A stretch of 10,564 nt of DNA from Pseudomonadota bacterium (GCA_023414975.1 JAEZMI010000090.1:1-10564), one strand, 5' to 3'. Positions 1-7,637 are shown, counted from the stretch's first letter. A program made the numbers and translations. Notes: generated by a model not told the origin, from the letters alone.

Positions 1-2100
1 GAGCCAGGGATAGCCGTGATAGGCGAAAATGACCGGCTTGTCGGTGGTGAACAGCGCGTCGAAATCGGTGTCCGACAGCCCGTGCGGGTGCTCGGACTGC
101 GGCTGCAGCGTCATCAGGTCGACCACATTGACCACGCGCACCTTGAGGTCCGGGAAGAAGCCGCGCAGCAGGTCGGCGGCGGCCAGCGTCTCCAGCGTCG
201 GGATGTCGCCGGCGCAGGCCAGCACGACATCGGGCTCGCCGCCGCGGTCGTTGCTCGCCCATTCCCAGATGCCGATGCCGGTCGAGCAGTGGTTGATCGC
301 CGCGTCCATGTCGAGCCACTGCAGCGCGGGCTGCTTGCCGGCGACGATGACGTTCACGCGGTTCCAGCTTTTCAGGCAGTGCTCGGTGACGCAGAGCAGC
401 GTGTTGGCGTCCGGGGGCAGATAGACGCGCACGATCTCCGCCTTCTTGTTCACCACATGGTCGATGAAGCCGGGGTCCTGGTGGCTGAAGCCGTTATGGT
501 CCTGCCGCCAGACATGGGAGGTGAGCAGGTAGTTCAACGAGGCGATGGGCCGGCGCCATTCCACTTCATTGGCTGTTTTCAACCACTTGGCGTGCTGGTT
601 GAACATGGAGTCGATGATGTGGATGAAGGCCTCGTAACATGAGAACAGGCCATGGCGTCCGGTGAGAAGATACCCTTCCAGCCAGCCCTGGCACATATGT
701 TCCGACAGCATCTCCGTGACGCGGCCATCGAGGGCGAGATGATCGTCCTCCGGCAGGGTTTGCGCGTTCCAGGCGCGGTTCGTGACCTGGAACAGCGCCT
801 GCAGCCGGTTCGACGCCGTCTCGTCCGGGCCGAAGACGCGAAAATTGCGGGTGGCGAGGTTCTCCTTCATCACATCGCGCAGGTAAGTGCCCATGATCGC
901 GGTGGATTCCAGTTCCACCGTGCCCGGTGAGGGCACCGTCACCGCATAGCCCGCAAAGTCCGGCAGGCGCAGGGGGCGGCGCAGCACGCCGCCATTGGCG
1001 TGCGGGTTGGCGCTCATGCGCTTCTCGCCCGTGGGGGCGGTGGCGGCGATCTCCGGCTTCAGGCGGCCGGATTCATCGAACAGTTCGTCCGGCCGGTAGC
1101 TCTTCAGCCATTCTTCGAGCAGCGCCAGATGCTCGGGCTTCGACATATCGGCGAAGGGCACCTGATGCGCGCGCCAGTAGCCTTCCGTCTTCTTGCCGTC
1201 GACCGTCTTCGGGCCGCTCCAGCCCTTCGGGCTGCGCAGCACGATCATCGGCCAGCGCGGGCGCTCCCCAAGCCCTTGCCCGCGCGCGGTTTTCTGGATG
1301 TCGGCGATCGTGCCGAAGGCCTCGTCCATCGCTGCCGCCATAAGCTGGTGCATGGTCGCGGGGTCGTCGCCCTCGACGAAGATGGGGTCGTGCCCGTAGC
1401 CGATGAGCAGGGCCTTCAGTTCCTCGTGCGGGATGCGGGCGAGGACGGTGGGGTTGGCGATTTTGTAGCCGTTGAGGTGCAGGATGGGTAGGACGGCACC
1501 GTCGCCCGCCGGGTTCAGGAACTTGTTGCCGTGCCAGGAGGTGGCGAGCGGGCCGGTTTCCGCCTCGCCGTCGCCGATGACGCAGGCGACCACCAGATCG
1601 GGGTTGTCGAGCACGGCGCCATAGGCGTGCGACAGCGAATAGCCGAGCTCGCCGCCCTCGTGGATGGAGCCCGGCGTCTCCGGCGCGGCATGGCTGGGAA
1701 TGCCGCCGGGGAAGGAGAACTGCCTGAAAAGCCTGCACAATCCGGCTTCGTCCTGCGACACGTCGGGGTAGAGTTCGGAATAGGTGCCTTCCAGATAGGT
1801 GGCCGCTACCACGCCCGGCGCACCATGGCCGGGGCCGGCGATGAAGAGGATATCGTTACCCCTCTCGCGAATGATGCGGTTGAGGTGGACATAGATGAAG
1901 TTCAGCCCCGGCGTGGTGCCCCAATGGCCCAGCAGGCGCGGCTTAACGTCTTGCAATGTCAGCTTTTCCCGCAGCAGCGGGTTGGCCAGAAGATAGATCT
2001 GCCCGACCGAGAGGTAATTGGCGGCGCGCCACCAGGCATTCATGCGCTCGACGAGCTCGGCACTCAGCGGCGCCGGGGCGGGGGAAGTCGCGTTCGGCAT
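1..2100 (-). CDS. xfp: Phosphoketolase, C-terminus cut by window edge
   Basis: This is a thiamine-diphosphate enzyme of the Xfp/Xpk family. It splits xylulose 5-phosphate (and often fructose 6-phosphate) with phosphate to give acetyl phosphate plus glyceraldehyde 3-phosphate or erythrose 4-phosphate in the cytosol. I translated the minus strand by hand: the frame is open for 700 codons from ATG 2098-2100 to the window edge with no stop. Family signatures are clear: PGHGAPG (residues 90-96), EGGELGY (148-154) and the diphosphate/metal motif GDGEAETG (176-183), followed by the N-K-F-L-N segment. Family members are about 790-800 residues, so roughly 90-100 residues are missing to the left. The start is supported by GGGAGA about 8 nt upstream and by the usual N-terminal A-x-N-Y-L-S-x-G-Q-I-Y-L segment. 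No partner such as acetate kinase is visible. The exact substrate preference is not readable. Confidence 0.96.
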   Translation of the reverse strand, partial: MPNATSPAPAPLSAELVERMNAWWRAANYLSVGQIYLLANPLLREKLTLQDVKPRLLGHWGTTPGLNFIYVHLNRIIRERGNDILFIAGPGHGAPGVVAATYLEGTYSELYPDVSQDEAGLCRLFRQFSFPGGIPSHAAPETPGSIHEGGELGYSLSHAYGAVLDNPDLVVACVIGDGEAETGPLATSWHGNKFLNPAGDGAVLPILHLNGYKIANPTVLARIPHEELKALLIGYGHDPIFVEGDDPATMHQLMAAAMDEAFGTIADIQKTARGQGLGERPRWPMIVLRSPKGWSGPKTVDGKKTEGYWRAHQVPFADMSKPEHLALLEEWLKSYRPDELFDESGRLKPEIAATAPTGEKRMSANPHANGGVLRRPLRLPDFAGYAVTVPSPGTVELESTAIMGTYLRDVMKENLATRNFRVFGPDETASNRLQALFQVTNRAWNAQTLPEDDHLALDGRVTEMLSEHMCQGWLEGYLLTGRHGLFSCYEAFIHIIDSMFNQHAKWLKTANEVEWRRPIASLNYLLTSHVWRQDHNGFSHQDPGFIDHVVNKKAEIVRVYLPPDANTLLCVTEHCLKSWNRVNVIVAGKQPALQWLDMDAAINHCSTGIGIWEWASNDRGGEPDVVLACAGDIPTLETLAAADLLRGFFPDLKVRVVNVVDLMTLQPQSEHPHGLSDTDFDALFTTDKPVIFAYHGYPWL

Positions 2101-2374
2101 CGTGTCGGTCTCCCAAGGGCGGTTCAGGGGGTGGAGCGGCGGTGCAGTCAGGCGGACGATCCGTGCAGTGTGAGTGAGGCGGCGGTCCGGCCGGCTCATC
2201 CCGCGCGCCGCGATGGGCCGGCGAGGAACGGAACATCCTCCGCGCGAGATGGGCGACTACGAGTAACTGTCGCTCCGGCGGCGGGAGGGAATAGGGAAGA
2301 GTGCGGATGTCGCGCGCTTCGCCGCCTTTCCGTGCCGGTTTTCGCGCGCCGTTTTTCTCCGGCGGGTTTTCGTC
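2101..2374. other. Intergenic region upstream of xfp
   Basis: About 275 bp with no convincing gene on either strand. It must hold the xfp promoter (reading leftward), but I see no clear -35/-10 pair, no sigma-54 box and no FNR/FixK-type TTGAT-N4-ATCAA site. It contains an inverted repeat (2190-2222) and two copies of GGTTTTCG, at 2337-2344 and 2365-2372, 28 bp apart, in a locally T-rich stretch just before the alcohol dehydrogenase remnant. The long frame that crosses this region on the plus strand is a shadow of xfp and has no recognisable protein content. Confidence 0.6.
2190..2222. repeat. Imperfect inverted repeat in xfp upstream region
   Basis: GCCGGCTCATC at 2190-2200 faces GATGGGCCGGC at 2212-2222 across an 11-bp spacer. 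The arms match except one position, which would be a G-U pair in RNA on the plus strand. It lies 90-122 bp upstream of the xfp start, where it could be a regulator site or a leader hairpin. In sequence this GC-rich, chance is also possible. Confidence 0.35.
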
Positions 2375-2548
2375 ATGGCGCGTCTTTTCGGGGCAACTTT
2401 CGTGCGGCGCGCCGAATCCATCGCCTTGGCGGCGGAAGGCCAGGTGAAGGCGCAGATTCAGAAGGCGCCGCCGGAGAGCATCAATGATATCTTCGACGCG
2501 CTGAAGGCCGGCGAGGTCGAGGGCCGCCTGGTGCCCGACCTCGCGTGA
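2375..2548 (+). pseudogene. C-terminal remnant of a zinc-dependent alcohol dehydrogenase
   Basis: A 57-codon frame from ATG 2375 to TGA 2548. From about residue 11 onward it reads as the end of an AdhP-type medium-chain alcohol dehydrogenase: an A-E-S-I-A-L-A-A-E-G-Q-V-K-A helix, then I-N-D-I-F-D-A-L-K-A-G-E-V-E-G-R-L-V and a terminal acidic/aliphatic tail. In intact enzymes this follows about 290 residues of zinc and NAD-binding domains. Here the sequence directly upstream shows no such homology in any frame, and only 275 bp separate it from xfp, so the catalytic body is absent. I see no good ribosome binding site before the ATG. I read it as the scar of a deletion. Expression as a small protein is a less likely alternative. 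The family assignment rests on recalled C-terminal patterns. Confidence 0.6.
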
Positions 2549-2627
2549 GACCCCCGAGGTCGTGATACGGCGCCTGGGGTGCGTGGATGAGCGGCGCGGG
2601 CCTGCGGGGCGCGCGGCCGCGAGCCTC

Positions 2628-2636
2628 AAGGGAGGT
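2628..2636 (+). promoter_or_regulatory. Ribosome binding site fixing the hlyD-type gene start
   Basis: AAGGGAGGT is nearly a perfect anti-16S match and ends 3 nt before ATG 2640. It favours that start over the in-frame ATG at 2562, whose extra 26 residues are charged and would spoil the signal peptide. Spacing counted from the AGGAGG-like core is short but acceptable. Confidence 0.75.
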
Positions 2637-2639
2637 CCG

Positions 2640-3692
2640 ATGTCGCTCAGGTCGCTGCGCGGGAGTCTCGGGTCGCTGCGCGTGAGTCTGGCGGGCGTGC
2701 TGCTGCTTGCGTGCCTCGCGCCGCCCGCGCCCGCGGTGGCGCAGGAAAGCGGGCTGAAGGCGCGGCTTCAGTCGCTGATGGACCGCCTCAACGGGCGCGC
2801 GCTGCCGGCGGAATTCTTCAAGACCAATGGCCGCCTCGAATCCGAGCAGGTGCTGATCGCCTCGAAATTCGCCGGGCGGGTCGCGCAGGTGCTGGTCGAG
2901 GAAGGCCAGACGGTCGACGCGGGTGAGGTTGTCGCCCGCATGGACACGACCGAACTGACCGCCCAGCTTGCCGGCGCGCAGGCGGATGTGCGGCGCGCCG
3001 AGAAGGCCATCGCCGAGGCCGAGGCCGCCATCACCCCGCGCGAGGCCGAGCGCGTGCTGGCCGAGCAGGAATATGAACGCGCCGCGCGGCTGAAGCAGAG
3101 CGGCTACGGCACCATCCAGTCCGCCGATACGCGCCAGAGCCAGCTCAATGTCGCCATCGCCGCGCAGAAGGCGGCGCAGGCCTCGCTCGACGAGGCCGAC
3201 GCGGCGGCGGACGCGGCGCGGGCGGAGGTGGCGCGCATCCAGTCGCAGATCGACGATGCGGTTCTCAAGGCGCCCCGGCGCGGGCGGGTGGAATACAAGC
3301 TGGTGCGCACCGGCGAGGTGGTGGCGGCGGGCGCGCCCATCGTCACCCTGCTCGACCTGCGCGATGTCTACATGACCGTGTTCCTGCCCGCGCGCGTCGC
3401 CGGGCGGCTCGCCATGGGGGACGAGGCGCGCATCGTGCTCGACCCCGCGCCGGACTATGTCATCCCCGCCACGGTGAGTTTCGTCGCCTCGAGCGCGCAA
3501 TTCACGCCCAAGACGGTGGAGACGGCGGATGAGCGGGAAAAGCTGATGTTCCGCGTGAAGCTGCGCCTCGCGGCCGACCTGCTCAGGCAATATGAGGACC
3601 GCGTGAAGACCGGGGTGCGCGGTGTCGCCTATGTGCGCACCGCGCCCGACGCCGCCTGGCCCGACTGGCTCAGCATCAAGCTGCCGCAATGA
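2640..3692 (+). CDS. yhiI: HlyD-family periplasmic adaptor of an ABC exporter (YhiI type)
   Basis: A 350-residue membrane-fusion (adaptor) protein expected to link the inner-membrane exporter encoded downstream to the periplasm or outer membrane. Residues 1-34 form a signal sequence: basic SLR repeats, the hydrophobic stretch L-A-G-V-L-L-L-A-C-L-A, then a plausible signal peptidase I site A-V-A|Q at 34/35. Cys25 sits in a weak lipobox (LLAC), so a lipoprotein is possible. A biotinyl-lipoyl-like half motif (G-R-V-A-Q-V-L-V-E-E-G-Q-T-V-D-A-G-E-V-V, ~79-98) is followed by an Ala/Glu/Arg-rich coiled-coil hairpin (~105-205). The second lipoyl half is A-P-R-R-G-R-V-E-Y (~211-219), with beta-barrel sequence to ~345. 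E. coli YhiI is of similar length. The stop overlaps the next gene's start (ATGA), so the two are translationally coupled. The bases for residues 4-18 carry a 21-bp imperfect tandem repeat. Confidence 0.9.
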   Translation: MSLRSLRGSLGSLRVSLAGVLLLACLAPPAPAVAQESGLKARLQSLMDRLNGRALPAEFFKTNGRLESEQVLIASKFAGRVAQVLVEEGQTVDAGEVVARMDTTELTAQLAGAQADVRRAEKAIAEAEAAITPREAERVLAEQEYERAARLKQSGYGTIQSADTRQSQLNVAIAAQKAAQASLDEADAAADAARAEVARIQSQIDDAVLKAPRRGRVEYKLVRTGEVVAAGAPIVTLLDLRDVYMTVFLPARVAGRLAMGDEARIVLDPAPDYVIPATVSFVASSAQFTPKTVETADEREKLMFRVKLRLAADLLRQYEDRVKTGVRGVAYVRTAPDAAWPDWLSIKLPQ

Positions 3693-6478
3693 GCGCGGAG
3701 GGGAGCGCCGACCGGAGCGCCGATGGGAGCGCCAAGGGGAGCGCGGCGCCCGACGGCCCGGCCGGCGCCGTGCTGACATTGGCCGGCGTCACCCATCGCT
3801 ATGGCAAGACCCGCGCGCAGACCCGCGCGCTCGACGGCGTCGACCTTGCCGTGCCCGCCGGCTGCATGGCCGGGCTGATCGGGCCGGACGGCGTCGGCAA
3901 ATCCACCCTGCTCTCTCTCGCCGCCGGGGTGACGCGGCTGCAGGCGGGCGCGGTCCGCGTGCTCGGCGGCGACATGGCACAGGCCGCCTGGCGCCGGCAG
4001 GCGGGGGCGCGCATCGCCTTCATGCCGCAGGGGCTCGGGCGCAACCTCTACCCCACGCTGTCCGTGGCGGAGAATCTCGATTTTTTCGGCCGCCTGTTCG
4101 GGCAGGGCGCGCGGGAGAGGGCCGAGCGCATCGCCGAACTCATCGCCGCGACGGGGCTGGCGAGGTTCGCCGACCGGCCGGCCGGCAAGCTCTCCGGCGG
4201 CATGAAGCAGAAGCTCGGCATCTGCGCCGCGCTGATCCACGATCCCGACCTCGTCATTCTCGACGAGCCGACGACCGGGGTCGACCCCCTCTCGCGCCGC
4301 CAGTTCTGGGAACTGATGGACCGGCTGCGGGCGCGGCGCCCGACGATGAGCGTGCTCGTCGCCACCGCCTATATGGAGGAAGCCGAGCGCTTCGACTGGC
4401 TGGCGGCGATGAACGCGGGACGGGTGCTCGCCACTGGCAGCCCGGCGAATATCCGCGCGGCGGCCGGCGCGGCGACGCTGGAGGCGGCCTTCATCGCGCT
4501 GCTGCCGGAAGAGGAGCGGGCGCAGGCGGGCGCCATGCCCGACTTGCCGCGCCGGCCCCTTGACGGCCCGCCCGCCATCGAGGCGACCGGGCTCACCCGC
4601 CGCTTCGGCGATTTCGTCGCGGTGGACCATGTGAATTTCCGCATCGAGAAGGGCGAGATCTTCGGCTTTCTCGGCTCGAATGGCTGCGGCAAGAGCACGA
4701 CCATGAAGATGCTCACCGGCCTGCTGCCGGCGAGCGAGGGCGAGGCGAAGCTGTTCGGCGCGCCGCTCGCGGGCGGGGACATGAGCACGCGCAAGCGCGT
4801 CGGCTATATGTCGCAGGCCTTCTCGCTCTATGCCGAACTCACCGTGCGGCAGAATCTCGACCTGCACGCGCGGCTGTTCGAGATTGCCGACGGGCCGGCG
4901 CGCGTCGCGGAAATGGAGGCGCGCTTCGACCTCGCCGGCGTGGGGGATGTACGGCCCGACAGCCTGCCGCTCGGCATCCGCCAGCGGCTGCAGCTCGCCG
5001 TGGCGCTGATCCACCGGCCGGAAATCCTGATCCTCGACGAGCCGACCTCGGGCGTCGACCCGGTGGCGCGCGACGGCTTCTGGCGCGAGCTCATCAAGCT
5101 CGCGCGCGAGGACGGGGTGACGATCTTCCTCTCCACCCATTTCATGAACGAGGCGGAGCGCTGCGACCGCATCTCGCTCATGCATGCCGGACGCGTGCTG
5201 GCGGTGGGCACGCCGGAGGAGCTGCGGCGCCAGCGGGGGATGGCGACGCTGGAGGAGGTGTTCATCGCCGTGCTGGAAGAGGCCGGCATGGGCCGCGAGG
5301 AGGGCGCGGTGGCGTTGGCGGAGCGCAGCGCCCCTGTCACCCGCCCGCGCCGCTTCGATCCCGGCCGGCTCTGGGCCTATGCCTGGCGCGAGGCGCTGGA
5401 GCTGACGCGCGACCGGGCGCGCCTCGCCTTCGCGCTGATCGGCCCGATCCTGCTGCTGCTGACCTTCGGCTATGGCATCTCCTTCGATGTCGAGGACCTG
5501 CCCTACGCCGCCTTCGACCAGGACCAGACCACGCAGAGCCGCCAGCTTCTGGAGGCGTTCGAGGGCTCGCGCTATGTCGAGCGCCACGCCCCGCTCGGCT
5601 CGGCGGAGGAGCTCGACCGGCGCCTGGCGGACGGCGAACTGAAGCTCGCCATCGAGGTGCCGCCGGATTTCGGCCGCGACCTGCTGCGCGAGCGCGTGCC
5701 GGAAGTGGGCGTGTGGGTGGATGGCGCCATGCCGTTCCGCGCCGAGACCACGCGCGGCTATGTGCAGGGCATCGCCCAGAGCTACCTCGCGGACGCGCAG
5801 ATGCGCCGGGACGGCGTGGCGCGGCCGCTCGCGGCGATCTCCATCGAGCCGCGCTACCGCTACAACCAGGCGTTCAAGAGCGTGAACGCGATGGTGCCGA
5901 GCGTCATCATGCTGATGCTGGCCCTGATCCCCGCCATCACCACCGCGCTCGGCGTGGTGAAGGAGAAGGAAAGCGGCTCCATCGCCAATTTCCAGTCCAC
6001 GCCGGTGACGAAGGCGGAGTTCCTGCTGGGCAAGCAGCTTCCCTATGTCGGCGTCGCCTTTCTCAGCTTCATCACGCTCGTCGTCACCGCCCAGCTCGTC
6101 TTCGGCGTGCCGGTGAAGGGCTCGCTTTTGACGCTGGCGCTGGGATCGCTCGTCTATGTCTGCGCCACCACCGGCTTCGGCCTCTTGGTCTCCAGCTTCG
6201 TGTCGAGCCAGGTGGCGGCGGTGTTCGCCACCGCCATCATCGCCATCATCCCGGCGGTGAACTTTTCCGGCCTGCTGGTGCCGGTGTCCTCGCTCTCGGG
6301 CGGGGGGCGCTATATGGGGCTCGCCTTCCCGGCCGCCTGGTACGAGCAGGTGAGCGTCGGCGCCTTCACCAAGTCGCTCGGCTTCGGCGACCTGTGGCGG
6401 GACATCGCGGTGATCGGGCTGCTGGCGCTCGCCTATATCGGCGCGGCGATGGCCGCGCTGCGCAAGCAGGGGGCGTGA
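3689..6478 (+). CDS. rbbA: RbbA-type ABC transporter: two ATPase domains fused to an ABC-2 permease
   Basis: A 929-residue inner-membrane protein close in layout to E. coli RbbA/YhiH (about 911 residues). RbbA was first described as a ribosome-associated ATPase but has the architecture of an exporter. ATPase domain 1 (~25-275) has Walker A GPDGVGKST (65-73), signature LSGGM (168-172) and Walker B with D192/E193, but Ala227 in place of the switch (H-loop) histidine. ATPase domain 2 (~296-530) has Walker A GSNGCGKST (329-337), a degenerate signature LPLGI (426-430), Walker B D450/E451 and an intact switch His484. The C-terminal ABC-2 permease has a membrane segment at ~582-598, a large periplasmic loop (~600-732, containing F-D-Q-D-Q-T), then about five segments between 735 and 922. 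The start overlaps the upstream stop and lacks its own strong ribosome site. Residues 2-18 are a low-complexity S-A-x-G/R repeat. The domain order leaves little doubt about the family; the substrate is unknown. Confidence 0.95.
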   Translation: MSAEGSADRSADGSAKGSAAPDGPAGAVLTLAGVTHRYGKTRAQTRALDGVDLAVPAGCMAGLIGPDGVGKSTLLSLAAGVTRLQAGAVRVLGGDMAQAAWRRQAGARIAFMPQGLGRNLYPTLSVAENLDFFGRLFGQGARERAERIAELIAATGLARFADRPAGKLSGGMKQKLGICAALIHDPDLVILDEPTTGVDPLSRRQFWELMDRLRARRPTMSVLVATAYMEEAERFDWLAAMNAGRVLATGSPANIRAAAGAATLEAAFIALLPEEERAQAGAMPDLPRRPLDGPPAIEATGLTRRFGDFVAVDHVNFRIEKGEIFGFLGSNGCGKSTTMKMLTGLLPASEGEAKLFGAPLAGGDMSTRKRVGYMSQAFSLYAELTVRQNLDLHARLFEIADGPARVAEMEARFDLAGVGDVRPDSLPLGIRQRLQLAVALIHRPEILILDEPTSGVDPVARDGFWRELIKLAREDGVTIFLSTHFMNEAERCDRISLMHAGRVLAVGTPEELRRQRGMATLEEVFIAVLEEAGMGREEGAVALAERSAPVTRPRRFDPGRLWAYAWREALELTRDRARLAFALIGPILLLLTFGYGISFDVEDLPYAAFDQDQTTQSRQLLEAFEGSRYVERHAPLGSAEELDRRLADGELKLAIEVPPDFGRDLLRERVPEVGVWVDGAMPFRAETTRGYVQGIAQSYLADAQMRRDGVARPLAAISIEPRYRYNQAFKSVNAMVPSVIMLMLALIPAITTALGVVKEKESGSIANFQSTPVTKAEFLLGKQLPYVGVAFLSFITLVVTAQLVFGVPVKGSLLTLALGSLVYVCATTGFGLLVSSFVSSQVAAVFATAIIAIIPAVNFSGLLVPVSSLSGGGRYMGLAFPAAWYEQVSVGAFTKSLGFGDLWRDIAVIGLLALAYIGAAMAALRKQGA
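3691..3750 (+). repeat. 12-bp tandem repeat, five units, in frame at the rbbA start
   Basis: Five consecutive 12-base units each begin GAGCGC: 3691-3702, 3703-3714, 3715-3726, 3727-3738 and a diverged last unit 3739-3750. The period is a multiple of three, so copy-number change would lengthen or shorten the N-terminal S-A-x-x tetrapeptide run without breaking the frame. The first unit overlaps the start codon and the stop of the preceding gene. Confidence 0.8.
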
Positions 6479-6480
6479 AC

Positions 6481-7602
6481 ATGATCGCCTCGCTCATGCG
6501 CATCTGGCGGCTCGGCATCAAGGAGCTGTACAGCCTGAAGGCCGACCCGGTGCTGGCGGCGCTGATCGTCTACACCTTCACCGTCGCCATCTACACCGTG
6601 GCGTCCGGCGCGCGGTTCGAGGTGCGGAACGCGGCCGTGGCGGTGGTCGACGAGGACCAGACCGCCCTGTCGCGGCGGATGCGCGACGCGCTGCTGGCGC
6701 CTTTCTTCAAGGAGCCGGTGGTGATCGGCGCCGGCGAGGTGGACCGGGCGATGGATGAGGGGCGCTTCGTCTTCGTGGTGAACATCCCGCCGAAATTCGA
6801 GCGGGACGTGATCGCCGGGCGGCATCCGGCGATCCAGCTCGACATCGACGCCACCGCCATGTCGCAGGCCGGCAACGGGGCCTCCTACATCCAGAACATC
6901 CTGCTGCAGGAGGTGGCGGCCGCCTATCCCGGCACGGCGGCAAGCGCGCCGGTGAACGTCGTCATCCGCGCCAAGTTCAACCCGAACCTGACCTCGGAAT
7001 GGTTCAGCGCGGTGATGCAGGTGATCAACAACGTCACCATGCTCGCGGTGATCCTGTGCGGGGCGGCGCTGATCCGCGAGCGCGAGCACGGCACCATCGA
7101 GCATCTTCTGGTGATGCCGGTGACGCCCACCGAAATCATGCTCGCCAAGGTCTGGGCCAATGGGCTGGTCATCGTGGCGGCGGCGACGCTCTCGCTCCTC
7201 GTGGTGGTGGAGCGCCTGCTCGGCGTGCCCATCGCCGGCTCGGTGCCGCTCTTCGTGGCGGCGATGGTGGTCTACCAGTTCTCGGTCACGTCGCTCGGCA
7301 TCCTCATCGCCACCGTCTCGACCTCGATGGGGCAGTTCGGGCTGATCGTGATGCCGGTGCTGATCATGATGAACTTGCTGTCCGGTTCGACCACGCCGCT
7401 GGAGAGCATGCCCGAGGCGCTGCAATATGCGATGCAGCTCTCGCCCTCGACCCATTTCGTGGCGCTGTCGCAGGCGATCCTCTATCGCGGGGCGGGGCTT
7501 GCGATCATCTGGCCGCAGCTCGTCGCGCTGATCGTGATCGGCGGGGCGTTCTTCGCCCTCGCCCGGCTGCGCTTCCGCCGGGCGCTGCAGGCGGCGCAAT
7601 AG
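6481..7602 (+). CDS. yhhJ: ABC-2 type permease subunit (YhhJ type)
   Basis: A 373-residue inner-membrane permease that should pair with the permease half of the RbbA-type protein. Layout: membrane segment ~24-42; periplasmic loop ~43-175 containing V-V-D-E-D-Q-T, which mirrors F-D-Q-D-Q-T in the same place in the upstream protein; then segments at ~176-198, 224-245, 254-280, 286-303 and 338-361. The typical ABC-2 coupling stretch R-E-R-E-H-G-T-I-E-H-L-L-V-M-P-V-T-P-T-E follows segment 2 (199-218). The ATG lies 2 nt after the rbbA stop, so the genes are cotranscribed and probably coupled. The reading frame is open upstream to 5713 inside rbbA, but only the part from 6481 has permease content. 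It has no ATPase domain of its own and depends on RbbA for energy. Length matches E. coli YhhJ (about 375). Confidence 0.93.
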   Translation: MIASLMRIWRLGIKELYSLKADPVLAALIVYTFTVAIYTVASGARFEVRNAAVAVVDEDQTALSRRMRDALLAPFFKEPVVIGAGEVDRAMDEGRFVFVVNIPPKFERDVIAGRHPAIQLDIDATAMSQAGNGASYIQNILLQEVAAAYPGTAASAPVNVVIRAKFNPNLTSEWFSAVMQVINNVTMLAVILCGAALIREREHGTIEHLLVMPVTPTEIMLAKVWANGLVIVAAATLSLLVVVERLLGVPIAGSVPLFVAAMVVYQFSVTSLGILIATVSTSMGQFGLIVMPVLIMMNLLSGSTTPLESMPEALQYAMQLSPSTHFVALSQAILYRGAGLAIIWPQLVALIVIGGAFFALARLRFRRALQAAQ

Positions 7603-7611
7603 CGCCGCGAC

Positions 7612-7637
7612 CCCGGATCGGCCTTCGGCCGTCCGGG
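7612..7637. terminator. Palindrome between convergent genes; probable bidirectional terminator, REP-like
   Basis: CCCGGA-T-CGGCC (7612-7623), loop TTC, then GGCCG-TCCGGG (7627-7637) forms an 11-bp stem with one bulged T. It lies 10 bp after the yhhJ stop and 26 bp after the amiE stop on the other strand. No T-run follows on either side, so any termination would rely on stem strength or on Rho. Read on the minus strand with its flanks (CGTCATCCCGGACGG...) it resembles palindromes I recall as scattered between genes in Hyphomicrobiales chromosomes. Confidence 0.6.

Noticed and set aside
1531..2487. 318-codon plus-strand frame across xfp and its upstream region
   Set aside because: It is antisense to the phosphoketolase in its first part and has no protein-like pattern in the intergenic part. 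It also conflicts with the frame of the dehydrogenase remnant.
2562..2639. Upstream ATG start for the adaptor gene
   Set aside because: The extra 26 residues are charged and would precede the signal peptide; ATG 2640 has a near-perfect ribosome binding site.
3629..5587. 652-codon open frame on the minus strand opposite rbbA
   Set aside because: It is the antisense shadow of a GC-rich gene: the product is rich in Arg, His, Gln, Gly and Ala, shows no domain, and the plus strand carries clear ABC transporter motifs throughout.
5713..6480. In-frame 5' extension of yhhJ to 5713
   Set aside because: The frame is open but overlaps the permease domain of rbbA and encodes Arg/Gly/Ala-rich low-quality sequence. 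Membrane-protein content begins at ATG 6481, 2 nt after the rbbA stop.
6433..7599. 388-codon minus-strand frame opposite yhhJ
   Set aside because: The His/Arg/Asp-rich translation is typical of the antisense frame of a hydrophobic GC-rich gene, and yhhJ is unambiguous.
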